Assembly (NCBI GenBank): GCA_018883545.1
Contig: JAHLEH010000001.1
Span: forward strand, 496,001-560,000
Reading direction: 5' to 3'
Source of the DNA: Marixanthotalea marina
Lineage (GTDB): Bacteria > Bacteroidota > Bacteroidia > Flavobacteriales > Flavobacteriaceae
DNA: 64,000 nucleotides
The position numbers and the translations under genes were made by a program. The notes beneath the pieces were generated by a model that was not told the origin of the DNA, did not search any database, and was given only the letters and a program-made list of their open reading frames with translations. This document shows positions 1 through 7,795 of the stretch, in pieces (positions within the stretch are counted from its first letter, which is position 1; every line of letters starts with the position of its first letter).

Positions 1-504
1 CTCACGTTTAATATCTACAACAAACAAAGCGCCTGGTAAACGGGTCATATCTGCTATAGAACCTAAGTTTTTCTCTAACTTAGCTCTTAAACGGTCTACT
101 TGTAAACGTTCTTTTTTAGATAAGGTGTTAAAAGTACCATCTTTCTTCATTCTATCGATAGAAGCCATTTTTTTAACAGCTTTTCTAATAGTTACGAAGT
201 TGGTTAACATACCGCCTGGCCATCTTTCTGTGATGTAAGGCATGTTGATAGCTCCCGCTTTTTCAGCAACAATGTCTTTTGCTTGTTTTTTGGTTGCAAC
301 GAATAAAATTTTACGGCCAGAACTTGCAATTTTGCTAAGTGCTGCATTGGCTTCTTCTATTTTAGCCGCTGTTTTGTAAAGGTTAATAATATGGATGCCG
401 TTGCGCTCCATATATACGTAAGGAGCCATATTTGGATCCCACTTACGTGTAAGGTGACCGAAGTGTACACCTGCTTCAAGTAATTCTTTTACTTCTACTG
501 CCAT
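1..504 (-). CDS. rpsB: 30S ribosomal protein S2 (partial, C-terminus outside window)
   Basis: Translating the minus strand from ATG at 504 gives MAVEVKELLEAGVHFGHLTR, the classic S2 N-terminus, then WDPNMAPYVYMERNGIHIIN and the ERWPGGMLTNF segment typical of the family. S2 is a small-subunit ribosomal protein on the solvent side of the 30S. 168 codons are visible and the gene runs off the left edge, so about a third of the protein is missing. It lies downstream of rplM-rpsI in the same direction, the usual Bacteroidota order; tsf would be expected next, outside the window. The 190-bp gap to rpsI holds one dispersed repeat and no TAnnTTTG promoter that I can see, so it is probably read with rplM-rpsI. 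Confidence 0.97.
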   Translation of the reverse strand, partial: MAVEVKELLEAGVHFGHLTRKWDPNMAPYVYMERNGIHIINLYKTAAKIEEANAALSKIASSGRKILFVATKKQAKDIVAEKAGAINMPYITERWPGGMLTNFVTIRKAVKKMASIDRMKKDGTFNTLSKKERLQVDRLRAKLEKNLGSIADMTRLPGALFVVDIKRE

Positions 505-658
505 TTTGTAATAGTTTACGTTCTGTTGAATTAGCAATGTTCCTTTTGGCTGTTAGCTTTCGCTTTTGCTCTAGGCTTCATTTAGATGCTAAACTAAATC
601 CCGTTCGGTTAAAAACTGGGCAACAATAACTGGTTATAAATTTTTGTTTGAAATGAAA

Positions 659-684
659 GTGCTTCGACTGCGCTCAGCATAACA
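659..684 (-). repeat. Dispersed repeat, copy 1 (core CTGAGCGCAGTCGAAG)
   Basis: The minus strand carries the core at 662-677, preceded by TGTTATG and followed by CAC. It lies in the rpsI-rpsB gap. Six other copies with the same core, some with one or two changes, occur in this window, all between genes. Confidence 0.8.
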
Positions 685-696
685 TTTCGAATAATA

Positions 697-1083
697 TTAA
701 CGTTTAGAGAACTGGAATTTCTTACGCGCTTTCTTCTGACCGAATTTTTTACGCTCTACCATTCTTGGATCTCTTGTTAATAAGCCTTCTGGTTTTAGTG
801 TTAATCTGTTCTCTGCATCTACTTCACACATTGCGCGAGAGATAGCTAAACGAACAGCTTCTGCCTGACCAGTAATACCGCCTCCAAATACATTTACAGT
901 AATATCAAAGTTACCTTCGTTATTGGTCATTGCCAATGGTTGGTTTACTTTATATTGTAAAGTAGATGTAGTGAAGTAAGCGTTTAAATCTTTTTTGTTT
1001 ACTGTGATATTGCCTTTTCCTGGGGCAACATATACACGAGCAACTGCCGTTTTTCTACGGCCAATTTTGTGAATTACTTCCAT
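697..1083 (-). CDS. rpsI: 30S ribosomal protein S9
   Basis: 128 aa. Starts MEVIHKIGRRKTAVARVYV and ends with the basic tail RKKFGQKKARKKFQFSKR, whose last residues contact P-site tRNA in the family. The GGGITGQAEAVRLAISRA segment is the conserved S9 core. The start codon shares one base with the rplM stop (TAATG), so the two are translationally coupled in the conserved L13-S9 pair. The start is firm because of this overlap and the normal family length. Confidence 0.98.
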   Translation of the reverse strand: MEVIHKIGRRKTAVARVYVAPGKGNITVNKKDLNAYFTTSTLQYKVNQPLAMTNNEGNFDITVNVFGGGITGQAEAVRLAISRAMCEVDAENRLTLKPEGLLTRDPRMVERKKFGQKKARKKFQFSKR

Positions 1084-1538
1084 TAGTTGAATTCGTTTAA
1101 GTTAATGGTTTTTGGTTTTTGAGCGGCATATTTATGCTCGCTACCAACAACAACATTTAAATTACGGAATAAATCTGCACCTAATTTGTTTTTAGGTAAC
1201 ATACCTTTTACCGATTTTTCTACCAATCTTGCTGGGTCTTTTCCAAACATTTCGGTAGCTGATAAGCTTCTTTGACCACCAGGGTAACCAGTGTGACGAA
1301 TGTACGTTTTGTCATTCCATTTGTTACCTGTTAAGTTGATTTTTTCTGAGTTAATAACAATAACGTTATCTCCACAATCAACGTGTGGTGTGAAGCTAGG
1401 CTTGTGCTTTCCTCTTAGCAATTTTGCCACTTTAGAAGCCAAGCGTCCCAAATTTTGACCTTCAGCGTCTACCAAAACCCATTGCTTATCTGCAGTAGCT
1501 TTGTTTGCCGAAATCGTTTTGTAGCTTAATGTGTCCAC
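1083..1538 (-). CDS. rplM: 50S ribosomal protein L13
   Basis: Large-subunit ribosomal protein with the signatures WVLVDAEGQNLGRLASKVA and LRGKHKPSFTPHVDCGD. I chose the GTG at 1538 (V/M-DTLSYKTISANKA), giving 151 aa. The frame is open to an ATG at 1577, but that would add MREECLIKKKLIT and lie only a few bases after the transcription start predicted from the promoter at 1588-1617. Flavobacterial L13 proteins, as I recall them, begin at the DTLSYKT segment. First gene of the rplM-rpsI(-rpsB) operon. Confidence 0.95.
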   Translation of the reverse strand: MDTLSYKTISANKATADKQWVLVDAEGQNLGRLASKVAKLLRGKHKPSFTPHVDCGDNVIVINSEKINLTGNKWNDKTYIRHTGYPGGQRSLSATEMFGKDPARLVEKSVKGMLPKNKLGADLFRNLNVVVGSEHKYAAQKPKTINLNEFN

Positions 1539-1587
1539 AGTTATTAATTTTTTCTTAATTAAACATTCCTCTCTCAAAAAGAGTTTG

Positions 1588-1617
1588 CAAATTTACAATT
1601 ATATATTTGATTACCAA
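1588..1617 (-). promoter_or_regulatory. Promoter of the rplM-rpsI operon
   Basis: On the minus strand TTG (1617-1615) is followed after 19 bp by TAAATTTG (1595-1588). This matches the Bacteroidota -33/-7 consensus TTG-N17-21-TAnnTTTG. Predicted start of transcription is near 1581, leaving a leader of about 43 nt before the GTG of rplM. Confidence 0.75.
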
Positions 1618-1731
1618 ATAGAGAACTAATAATATTTGTGGCCGATTTTAAAGTGGTAATTAAATAGGTTTTGTCATATTTATAGTATCACATTTCTTAA
1701 TTTGAAATTGAACATAAAATTTTAAACATTT

Positions 1732-2037
1732 TTAATCAACAAACCCCATCAAGGCATATACTAAAGATGCCTGCCAATTAATGGCTATTTCGTTATGGCT
1801 GTAAGATTCTTGGTCGTCAATCCAATCGGTAGCAGTGTGGCCACCACCAACCAAATAACCAGGCCAAGGTGCTTCAACACCATCGGCACCTGAGCGTCTG
1901 TCGTGTGGGTGCATGGGTGGGTTAATGCCTAAACCCGTTACAAACGAACGATTGTAGTAATTATCACCAAAAATATGGTTTATTATTCCCAGAGAAGTTT
2001 CTCTATATATTCTTTTTTTGGCGAAATAAGGTTTGTT
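1732..2037 (-). pseudogene. GH9 endoglucanase, C-terminal remnant
   Basis: About 100 codons, open from an in-frame TGA (2040-2038) to TAA (1734-1732). The peptide has the end of a glycoside hydrolase family 9 catalytic domain: FVTGLGINPPMHPHDRRSGA, then PWPGYLVGGG, then SYSHNEIAINWQASLVYALM. These match the conserved GH9 blocks HPHHR, PGLLVGGP and NEIAINWNA, the last carrying the catalytic Glu. GH9 enzymes are normally 500-800 aa, so the N-terminal part with the catalytic Asp is gone. The first ATG (1914) is internal to the fold. The remnant begins directly behind the hydrolase gene and in the same frame, separated by two TGA codons. I read it as a deletion relic of a cellulose or glucan degradation gene. 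GH9 family assignment is strong; the history is inferred. Confidence 0.82.
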
Positions 2038-2043
2038 TCATGG

Positions 2044-2937
2044 TCAAGGCATGTTCTTTTTATCAACTGTCCAAATATCCGATTTTGATAAACCGCTGGG
2101 ATTGCCCTTAAACATTTTGGCAGCCTGCTCGTCGCCTTTTAGTTGCCATTGGTACCAAGCTGTAGCAACTTTGGCAAATTCGCCACCATGTGGTTTGCTG
2201 TATGTGCCGCCATGGCCAACGTCCATATTGGCAACAAAAACAGGTACATGATTTATTTTGTTAAAATCGTCCATACCGTTGTTATAGGCAATATCGGTTT
2301 CACCGCCCAAAACGTAAAGGGTAGGGGTATGTAATTTTTTTAAATCGTCTTTAACCAAAGCGGGCATACCGGGCATACCGCCGCCATCGCCAATAATGCC
2401 ACTGTTGTAAATAACAGCAGTAGTAATGCGGGGGTCTGGTGCCATTTCCAACGTTTGCAAACCGCCACAAGACATACCGCTTACGGCAATTTTAGAAGTG
2501 TCTATTTTGTTGTAATAAGGGCTGGAACTGTCATTGTTTTGTGCAATTGCCCAGTCTATGGCATCAATAAGTTGTTTAGATTCTGACCGCCCTCTGCCAC
2601 GCTCGCCTTCTTGCGGCATAGGGCCAATGGCAATGACCAAAAAGCCATAAGACGATACTTCCGAAAGGAAATTAACGTGTTCCCAAGGCGAATTGGCACA
2701 AGCACCATTGCCCCAAGCAATAATAGGGAGTTTGTTGTTGTCGCCAATTTCGCTGAGGTCTTGTGGTCTGAAAACAGTATGGGTTGGCAATGAGGCTTCC
2801 TGAATCATCAGGGCGCTGTACGGGCCCGTGCCGCCATCTTCAATAACTCTGGTAGTTGGTTTGTCTTGTGCATTGGTAAAAGAAATAAAGCCCATTGCAA
2901 AAATTGAAAAGGTCAATAGTAAATGTGTTTTTTTCAT
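2044..2937 (-). CDS. Secreted alpha/beta hydrolase (dienelactone hydrolase/esterase-like)
   Basis: 297 aa with a signal peptide (MKKTHLLLTFSIFAMGFISF, cleaved near TNA-QDK), so exported. It has an alpha/beta hydrolase fold: a GMSCG nucleophile elbow (Ser), acid candidate in GGETDIAY and a His in DVGHGG. LPIIAWGNGACAN resembles the oxyanion-hole strand of dienelactone-hydrolase-like and PET-hydrolase-like esterases. Such proteins sit beside glycoside hydrolases in Bacteroidota polysaccharide loci, and here a GH9 remnant follows directly, so a carbohydrate-esterase role is plausible. Substrate is unknown. The coding sequence looks somewhat richer in G+C than its neighbours, which may reflect transfer. 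No clear TAnnTTTG promoter upstream. Confidence 0.85.
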   Translation of the reverse strand: MKKTHLLLTFSIFAMGFISFTNAQDKPTTRVIEDGGTGPYSALMIQEASLPTHTVFRPQDLSEIGDNNKLPIIAWGNGACANSPWEHVNFLSEVSSYGFLVIAIGPMPQEGERGRGRSESKQLIDAIDWAIAQNNDSSSPYYNKIDTSKIAVSGMSCGGLQTLEMAPDPRITTAVIYNSGIIGDGGGMPGMPALVKDDLKKLHTPTLYVLGGETDIAYNNGMDDFNKINHVPVFVANMDVGHGGTYSKPHGGEFAKVATAWYQWQLKGDEQAAKMFKGNPSGLSKSDIWTVDKKNMP

Positions 2938-2980
2938 CGTATTTAGTTTAGTATTAGTATATTATTCATTTCAATCTATC

Positions 2981-5845
2981 TTAATGCGCCTCCAGCCAAT
3001 TGTTGCCTATGCCTAAATCGACATCCAAAGGCACCTCCAATGTATAGGCGTTTTCCATTTCGGTTTTTACCAAGGTTTTAATAGCTTCCAATTCGGGCTT
3101 GTATACATCAAACACCAATTCATCATGCACTTGAAGCAGCATTTTGGTTTTATAATTACCCGATTCTAATTTATTGTAAATATTAATCATGGCTATTTTA
3201 ATAATATCGGCCGCACTCCCTTGTATGGGGGCATTTACGGCATTGCGCTCGGCCGCACCACGAACCACGGCATTGCGTGAATTGATGTCTTTTAAATAAC
3301 GGCGCCTACCCAAAACGGTTTGTACATAACCATGTTCTCTGGCAAAATCTATTTGTTCGCTTACAAAACTTCGTAATTTAGGGTAAGTGGTGTAATAGGT
3401 ATCAATAAGCTCTTTGGCTTCACTACGTGATAAATTAGTTTGATTGCTTAAGCCAAAGGCTGAAACGCCATAGATAATACCAAAGTTTACCGTTTTGGCA
3501 TTGCTGCGTTGCTCACGGGTAACATCGGCAATAGGCACATTGAATACTTTTGAAGCGGTTGAGGCGTGAATGTCCTCCCCGTTTTTAAATGCGTCAATCA
3601 TGGTTTCTTCCTTGCTTAAAGCGGCAATAATACGTAATTCTATTTGCGAGTAATCGGCGGCCATTAGGGTATAATCGTCATTTCTTGATATGAATGCTTT
3701 TCTTAATTTTCTGCCTTCTTCAGTTCTAATGGTGATATTTTGAAGATTAGGATTATTACTGCTTAAACGACCAGTGGCAGCAACAATTTGACTAAATTCA
3801 GTATGTATTTTTTTTGTTATTGGGTTAACTTGATTAGGGAGAGGTGTTAAATATGATGTTTGCAATTTGTTTAAACTTCTCCAAAGTATCAAATCATCAA
3901 TTATCGGATGCTTTCCTTTCAAAGAAGTCAAAACTTCAATTCCAGTAGCATATTGTCCCGTTTTGGTTTTTTTTGGTTTATCAACTAGTTTTAATTCATC
4001 GAATAATACTTCACCTAATTGTTTAGGTGATGATAAATTGAACTCATTTTTAGAATATGTTTTTATTTTTGACTCTAGGCTTTTAATTTCTAGTTGATTT
4101 TTTTCAGATAAAGAGTTAATTATATTGATATCTACTCTAATGCCTTCCAGTTCCATAGCTGCCAAAACCCGCAATAGCGGAATTTCAATTTCATCAAATA
4201 GTTTTTGGATATTGGCCTCGCCCAGTTCTTTTTCAAAATGTTCTTTAAGCTGAAGCGTGATGTCGGCATCTTCTACGGCATATTCGGTTTGCTTTTCTAA
4301 AGGCACCTCACGCATGGTCAATTGGTTTTTGCCACTTTTGCCAATAAGCTCGGTAATGGAAATGGGGGTGTAGTTTAAATAGGTTTCGGCCAGTACATCC
4401 ATATTGTGGCGCATATCGGGGTTAATTAAATAGTGCGCCAACATGGTATCGAACAATTTGCCTTTTACTTTCACATTGTATTTATGAAGTACCTTAATGT
4501 CGTATTTTAAATTCTGACCAATTTTTTGGATGGATTCATCTTCAAAAAACGGACGTAGTTGTTCGATGAGGTCTTGGGCCTGATCCTTGTTTTCAGGAAA
4601 AGGCAAGTAATACCCTTTACCGGTTTCCCAAGAAAACGCAATGCCCACCAATTCTGCAACAATGGGGTCTATGTTGGTGGTTTCGGTATCAAAACACACA
4701 CTTTTTTGAGCTAGTAAATTTTTAATGAACAGTTTTGTGGCCATGCCCGGTGCCACGCTTTGGTAAAAATGAGAGGTGTTGTCGGCCGTATCCCTGCTGC
4801 TGAAATTGGCAACGGTTTCTGTATTATCATCACCACCAAAAAGTGAAAACTGACCTGCACCAGCGGTCCCCTTTTGTCCTTCGGACGTTTTCCCCTTGGG
4901 GGAAATTTTTTCTGATTTATTTGAGGCTGTATCGGTTTGTGTTTCTACTGCGTTAGAAGTTTCAACCGCAAAGGTTTTTACGAAATTGTTTAACAATTGC
5001 CTAAACTCCAGTTCTTCAAAAATTTCGGTTACTTTTTGAATATCGGGTTGTTCCAATTCAAAATCCTTGGCGTCAAAATCTACAGGAACATCCAACATAA
5101 TGGTTGCCAATTTTTTAGAGAGCATGCCCAATTCTTTATTGGCTTCAATTTTTTCCTTCATTTTACCTTTTAGTTCATGGGTATTGGCCAAAAGGTTTTC
5201 CATGCTGCCATATTGCGCCAATAGTTTTTTGGCTGTTTTTTCACCCACGCCTGGGAGTCCGGGAATGTTATCGCTCGAGTCGCCCATCATGCCTAGAAAG
5301 TCTATCACTTGCAAAGGGTCTTCAACTTCAAATTTCTTTTTAACCTCCTCAATACCCCAAGTTTCGTATCCACCGCCAAACACAGGTCGGTACATAAAAA
5401 TATTATCGGAAACCAATTGCGCAAAATCCTTATCGGGTGTTACCATAAAGGTTTGGTAGCCTTCTTTTTCGGCTTGTTTGGATAGCGTACCTATAACATC
5501 ATCGGCCTCGTAACCTTCTTTCACCATAATGGGAATGTGCATGGCCTTTAAAATGCTTTCAATATAGGGAACCGCTATTTTAATGGCTTCGGGCGTTTCA
5601 TCGCGGTTGGCCTTGTAGGCTTCAAACATTTCAACCCGATCGGCACTGCCACCTTTATCAAAACAAACGGCTAAATGGTCGGGGCGTTCCCGTTTAATAA
5701 CATCTAAAAGGGAATTCATAAATCCCATAATAGCAGAGGTGTCTGTTCCCTTAGAATTTATTCGAGGGTTTTTTATAAAGGCATAATAGCCGCGAAAAAT
5801 TAAAGCATAAGCATCAACTAAAAAAAGACGTTTTTGATGTGACAT
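2981..5845 (-). CDS. polA: DNA polymerase I
   Basis: 954 aa with three domains. The 5'-3' exonuclease/FEN domain is at about 1-290 (LFLVDAYALIFRGYYA, GYEADDVIGTL, GDSSDNIPGLPGVGEKTA). The 3'-5' exonuclease is at about 365-550 and appears active: FDTETT near 385, NLKYDIKVLHKY and YAVEDADI supply the acidic residues. The polymerase domain follows, with motif A DYSQIELRI near 731, motif B RSNAKTVNFGIIYG near 780 and motif C QVHDELVF near 906. It fills gaps and removes primers in repair and lagging-strand synthesis. The linker between exonuclease domains is low in complexity and at residues ~313-326 reads ISPKGKTSEGQKG, encoded by a C/G-rich stretch that looks like an inserted repeat (see findings). 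Single gene, firm start. Confidence 0.98.
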   Translation of the reverse strand: MSHQKRLFLVDAYALIFRGYYAFIKNPRINSKGTDTSAIMGFMNSLLDVIKRERPDHLAVCFDKGGSADRVEMFEAYKANRDETPEAIKIAVPYIESILKAMHIPIMVKEGYEADDVIGTLSKQAEKEGYQTFMVTPDKDFAQLVSDNIFMYRPVFGGGYETWGIEEVKKKFEVEDPLQVIDFLGMMGDSSDNIPGLPGVGEKTAKKLLAQYGSMENLLANTHELKGKMKEKIEANKELGMLSKKLATIMLDVPVDFDAKDFELEQPDIQKVTEIFEELEFRQLLNNFVKTFAVETSNAVETQTDTASNKSEKISPKGKTSEGQKGTAGAGQFSLFGGDDNTETVANFSSRDTADNTSHFYQSVAPGMATKLFIKNLLAQKSVCFDTETTNIDPIVAELVGIAFSWETGKGYYLPFPENKDQAQDLIEQLRPFFEDESIQKIGQNLKYDIKVLHKYNVKVKGKLFDTMLAHYLINPDMRHNMDVLAETYLNYTPISITELIGKSGKNQLTMREVPLEKQTEYAVEDADITLQLKEHFEKELGEANIQKLFDEIEIPLLRVLAAMELEGIRVDINIINSLSEKNQLEIKSLESKIKTYSKNEFNLSSPKQLGEVLFDELKLVDKPKKTKTGQYATGIEVLTSLKGKHPIIDDLILWRSLNKLQTSYLTPLPNQVNPITKKIHTEFSQIVAATGRLSSNNPNLQNITIRTEEGRKLRKAFISRNDDYTLMAADYSQIELRIIAALSKEETMIDAFKNGEDIHASTASKVFNVPIADVTREQRSNAKTVNFGIIYGVSAFGLSNQTNLSRSEAKELIDTYYTTYPKLRSFVSEQIDFAREHGYVQTVLGRRRYLKDINSRNAVVRGAAERNAVNAPIQGSAADIIKIAMINIYNKLESGNYKTKMLLQVHDELVFDVYKPELEAIKTLVKTEMENAYTLEVPLDVDLGIGNNWLEAH
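4869..4909 (-). repeat. Repeat-like insertion within the polA linker
   Basis: A C-run/G-run stretch with two small inverted repeats (GTCC-TTC-GGAC and CCCC-TT-GGGG) lies in frame in the non-conserved linker of polA. Its composition differs from the rest of the gene and resembles intergenic repeats seen in related genomes (recollection, not searched). No second copy is in this window. Confidence 0.4.
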
Positions 5846-5867
5846 TGGGTTTGTTTTGATAGAGAAC

Positions 5868-5875
5868 CAAAGCTA
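5868..5875 (-). promoter_or_regulatory. Possible polA -7 element
   Basis: TAGCTTTG on the minus strand, 22 bp before the polA ATG, fits TAnnTTTG. No TTG is found at the expected -33 distance, so the call is weak. Confidence 0.4.
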
Positions 5876-5989
5876 CAAAAAGTTAATGGTAAAATGGATA
5901 TAATTGAAAAGTACTATTACTTTCAATTTTTATTATTTCTGTAAGTATTCTGCTAAAATCTTAACTAAGCGTTAAATAAAATTGGCTTA

Positions 5990-6021
5990 TTGGCTATTAA
6001 CTTAGGATACTATTATATTTG
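5990..6021 (+). promoter_or_regulatory. Promoter of the metallophosphoesterase gene
   Basis: TTG at 5990-5992, 21 bp spacer, TATATTTG at 6014-6021. The final TTG of the -7 box is the same TTG that opens the longest reading frame, which argues against that codon as the start. Transcription would begin near 6028, leaving a very short leader before the ATG at 6034. Confidence 0.6.
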
Positions 6022-6033
6022 AAAAAAATACCT

Positions 6034-7269
6034 ATGCTGCGCTGGATTATCTTTCTAGTTATTTTTGGAATACTTGATTACTATGCATTCCAAACGTTTA
6101 AAACCATTTTTAAAAGCAATTGGATACTGGCCATTTATTGGATTGTTACCTTATTGGTAGTTGGTAATTTTGTTTATAACTATTACGATTTTAGTAGACG
6201 GGATGGTTTCACACATGCTAACTCCTATGCAGTAGGTTTTTTTATAGCAATTCTTATTCCTAAATTGATTTTGCTTTTTACTGTATTTGCTGAGGATGTA
6301 TTTAGGGTGCCTATGGCTTTGTACCGCTATTTTACAGTGGGCGAAATGGCCAAGGGCAATTATTTTCCCGCAAGACGTGAGTTTATTAGTAAAATTGCGT
6401 TGGGCTTAGCTGCCATACCTTTGGCATCTGTACTTTACGGAATTTATAAGGGTCGCTATAATTATAAGGTACTGAAATATACTTTGGAGTTTGATGATTT
6501 ACCAAAAGCATTTGATGGCTATAAAATCACACAAATTAGTGATATACATTCTGGGAGTTTTGATGATAAAGAAAAAGTAGCCTATGCAGTAAACTTAATA
6601 AACGAACAAAAAGGAGACGTTATTTTGTTCACAGGCGATATGGTAAATAACAGAGCCGAAGAGATGTATGATTATATGGATATTTTTGGTAAGCTTGAGG
6701 CAAGGGACGGGTTGTTTTCCATTTTAGGAAATCACGATTACGGGGATTATGTGTCTTGGGAATCGGAGGAAGCCAAACACCAAAATCTTGAAAATTTAAA
6801 AGATATTCAAAAAAAGTTGGGCTTCGATTTGTTGCTTAATGAAAATAGGTACTTAGAGAAAGATGGTGAAAAAATTGCATTAATTGGTGTAGAGAATTGG
6901 GGCTCTGGTGGGTTTAAACAAGCAGGAGATCTCAAAAAAGCATCCCAAAACATTAGTGAGAACGATTTTAAAATATTGATGAGTCATGACCCAACCCATT
7001 GGGAAAACCAAGTTTTAAAAGATAAATACCATTACCACTTAACGTTGAGTGGTCATACACATGGTATGCAGTTTGGCATAGAAATACCAGGTTGGATAAA
7101 ATGGAGTCCTTCAAAATGGCGTTACAAATATTGGGCAGGCATATATAATGTTAATGGAGAATATATTAATGTAAATCGTGGGTTTGGCTACTTGGCATTT
7201 CCTGGTCGCGTTGGTATTTGGCCAGAAATAACTGTTATAGAGCTTAAAAAGCGTAATAAGGTGGCATAA
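6034..7269 (+). CDS. Membrane-anchored metallophosphoesterase (YkuE-like)
   Basis: 411 aa from ATG 6034. The first ~140 residues hold four hydrophobic segments (LRWIIFLVIFGILDYYAF, WILAIYWIVTLLVVGNFV, YAVGFFIAILIPKLILLF, and one at IALGLAAIPLASVLYGIY). The catalytic domain then has the full set of calcineurin-type metal ligands: SDIHSG near 169, GDMV near 201, GNHD near 232, MSHDP and GHTHG near 340. YkuE-type enzymes of this layout act on lipid-linked phosphates such as UDP-diacylglucosamine, but the substrate here cannot be told from sequence. The frame extends 5 codons to a TTG at 6019, which overlaps the promoter -7 box and is rejected. Monocistronic by context. Confidence 0.9.
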   Translation: MLRWIIFLVIFGILDYYAFQTFKTIFKSNWILAIYWIVTLLVVGNFVYNYYDFSRRDGFTHANSYAVGFFIAILIPKLILLFTVFAEDVFRVPMALYRYFTVGEMAKGNYFPARREFISKIALGLAAIPLASVLYGIYKGRYNYKVLKYTLEFDDLPKAFDGYKITQISDIHSGSFDDKEKVAYAVNLINEQKGDVILFTGDMVNNRAEEMYDYMDIFGKLEARDGLFSILGNHDYGDYVSWESEEAKHQNLENLKDIQKKLGFDLLLNENRYLEKDGEKIALIGVENWGSGGFKQAGDLKKASQNISENDFKILMSHDPTHWENQVLKDKYHYHLTLSGHTHGMQFGIEIPGWIKWSPSKWRYKYWAGIYNVNGEYINVNRGFGYLAFPGRVGIWPEITVIELKKRNKVA

Positions 7270-7344
7270 TTGCTATTCTTACAGAGAATTTATGTATTTT
7301 TATGTCAATACATTGTGAATTTCCTTTTCAAATATTGCAAATAT

Positions 7345-7373
7345 TTGTAATATGAAAAAAAAATGTAGGTTTG
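7345..7373 (+). promoter_or_regulatory. Promoter of the thioredoxin-fold gene
   Basis: TTG at 7345-7347, 18 bp, TAGGTTTG at 7366-7373. A second TAnnTTTG (TATATTTG, 7380-7387) lies just downstream without a matching -33 TTG. Confidence 0.55.
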
Positions 7374-7405
7374 TATAAGTATATTTGACTCATAAACAAT
7401 AAAAT

Positions 7406-7702
7406 ATGTCAAAATTTGGGGAGCTTATAGATGTTAACATTCCGGTTTTATTAGACTTTTTCACAGAATGGAATGAGCAATCTACCGCCATGCACGCTGT
7501 GTTAAGGGATGTAGCTGCAGCTTTGGGAGATAAAGCCAAAGTGATAAAAATTGATGTTGAAAAGAACCAGGAGCTTGCCGAAGCTTTGAGGGTGAAAGGA
7601 TTGCCGACATTAATTATCTACAAGAATGGCGAAATGAAATGGCGCCAAAGTGGCGAACAGGATGCCAATACACTTATAGGCATTATTCAGCAGTACATTT
7701 AG
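7406..7702 (+). CDS. Thioredoxin-fold protein lacking the catalytic cysteines
   Basis: 98 aa that align with thioredoxin from strand beta-1 onward: VLLDFFTEW (residues 14-22), VIKIDVEKNQELAEALRVKG, then the cis-proline at LPTLIIY (Pro67) and a C-terminal helix. The active-site WCGPC is replaced by WNEQS (22-26), so both redox cysteines are absent (Asn23, Ser26), and no other cysteine is present in the protein. It cannot act as a disulfide reductase. It may bind thioredoxin partners or be structural. The intact fold, the retained cis-Pro and its own promoter argue for a functional gene, not decay. It is convergent with the deacetylase gene. Confidence 0.85.
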   Translation: MSKFGELIDVNIPVLLDFFTEWNEQSTAMHAVLRDVAAALGDKAKVIKIDVEKNQELAEALRVKGLPTLIIYKNGEMKWRQSGEQDANTLIGIIQQYI

Positions 7703-7707
7703 TTTTC

Positions 7708-7756
7708 TGTCATTGACTTTGTCAAATCTTCGATTTCCTGCGTAGGCAAGAATCCA
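7708..7756. repeat. Second dispersed repeat type (core TCCTGCGTAGGCAAGAATCC)
   Basis: In the gap between two convergent genes, TGTCATTGAC is followed by an imperfect palindrome around CCTGCGTAGGCAAGAATCC. A related segment, ATAGGCAGGAATCT, stands next to a CTGAGCGCAGTCGAAG copy at 36965-36978. I recognise this as a type common between genes in flavobacteria, from recollection only. Confidence 0.5.
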
Positions 7757-7795
7757 TTTTTACCAATAAAATTATGTGAATTTGGAAAACTATTT

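Noticed and set aside
505..658. Possible S2 autoregulatory leader upstream of rpsB
   Set aside because: No convincing long-range stem could be drawn by eye; nothing recognisable besides the dispersed repeat.
2033..2793. Several plus-strand frames opposite the hydrolase
   Set aside because: The minus-strand hydrolase has signal peptide and catalytic motifs; these frames have none.
7406..7702. Thioredoxin-like gene as a pseudogene
   Set aside because: Full-length fold with cis-Pro and an intact frame; only the cysteines are replaced.
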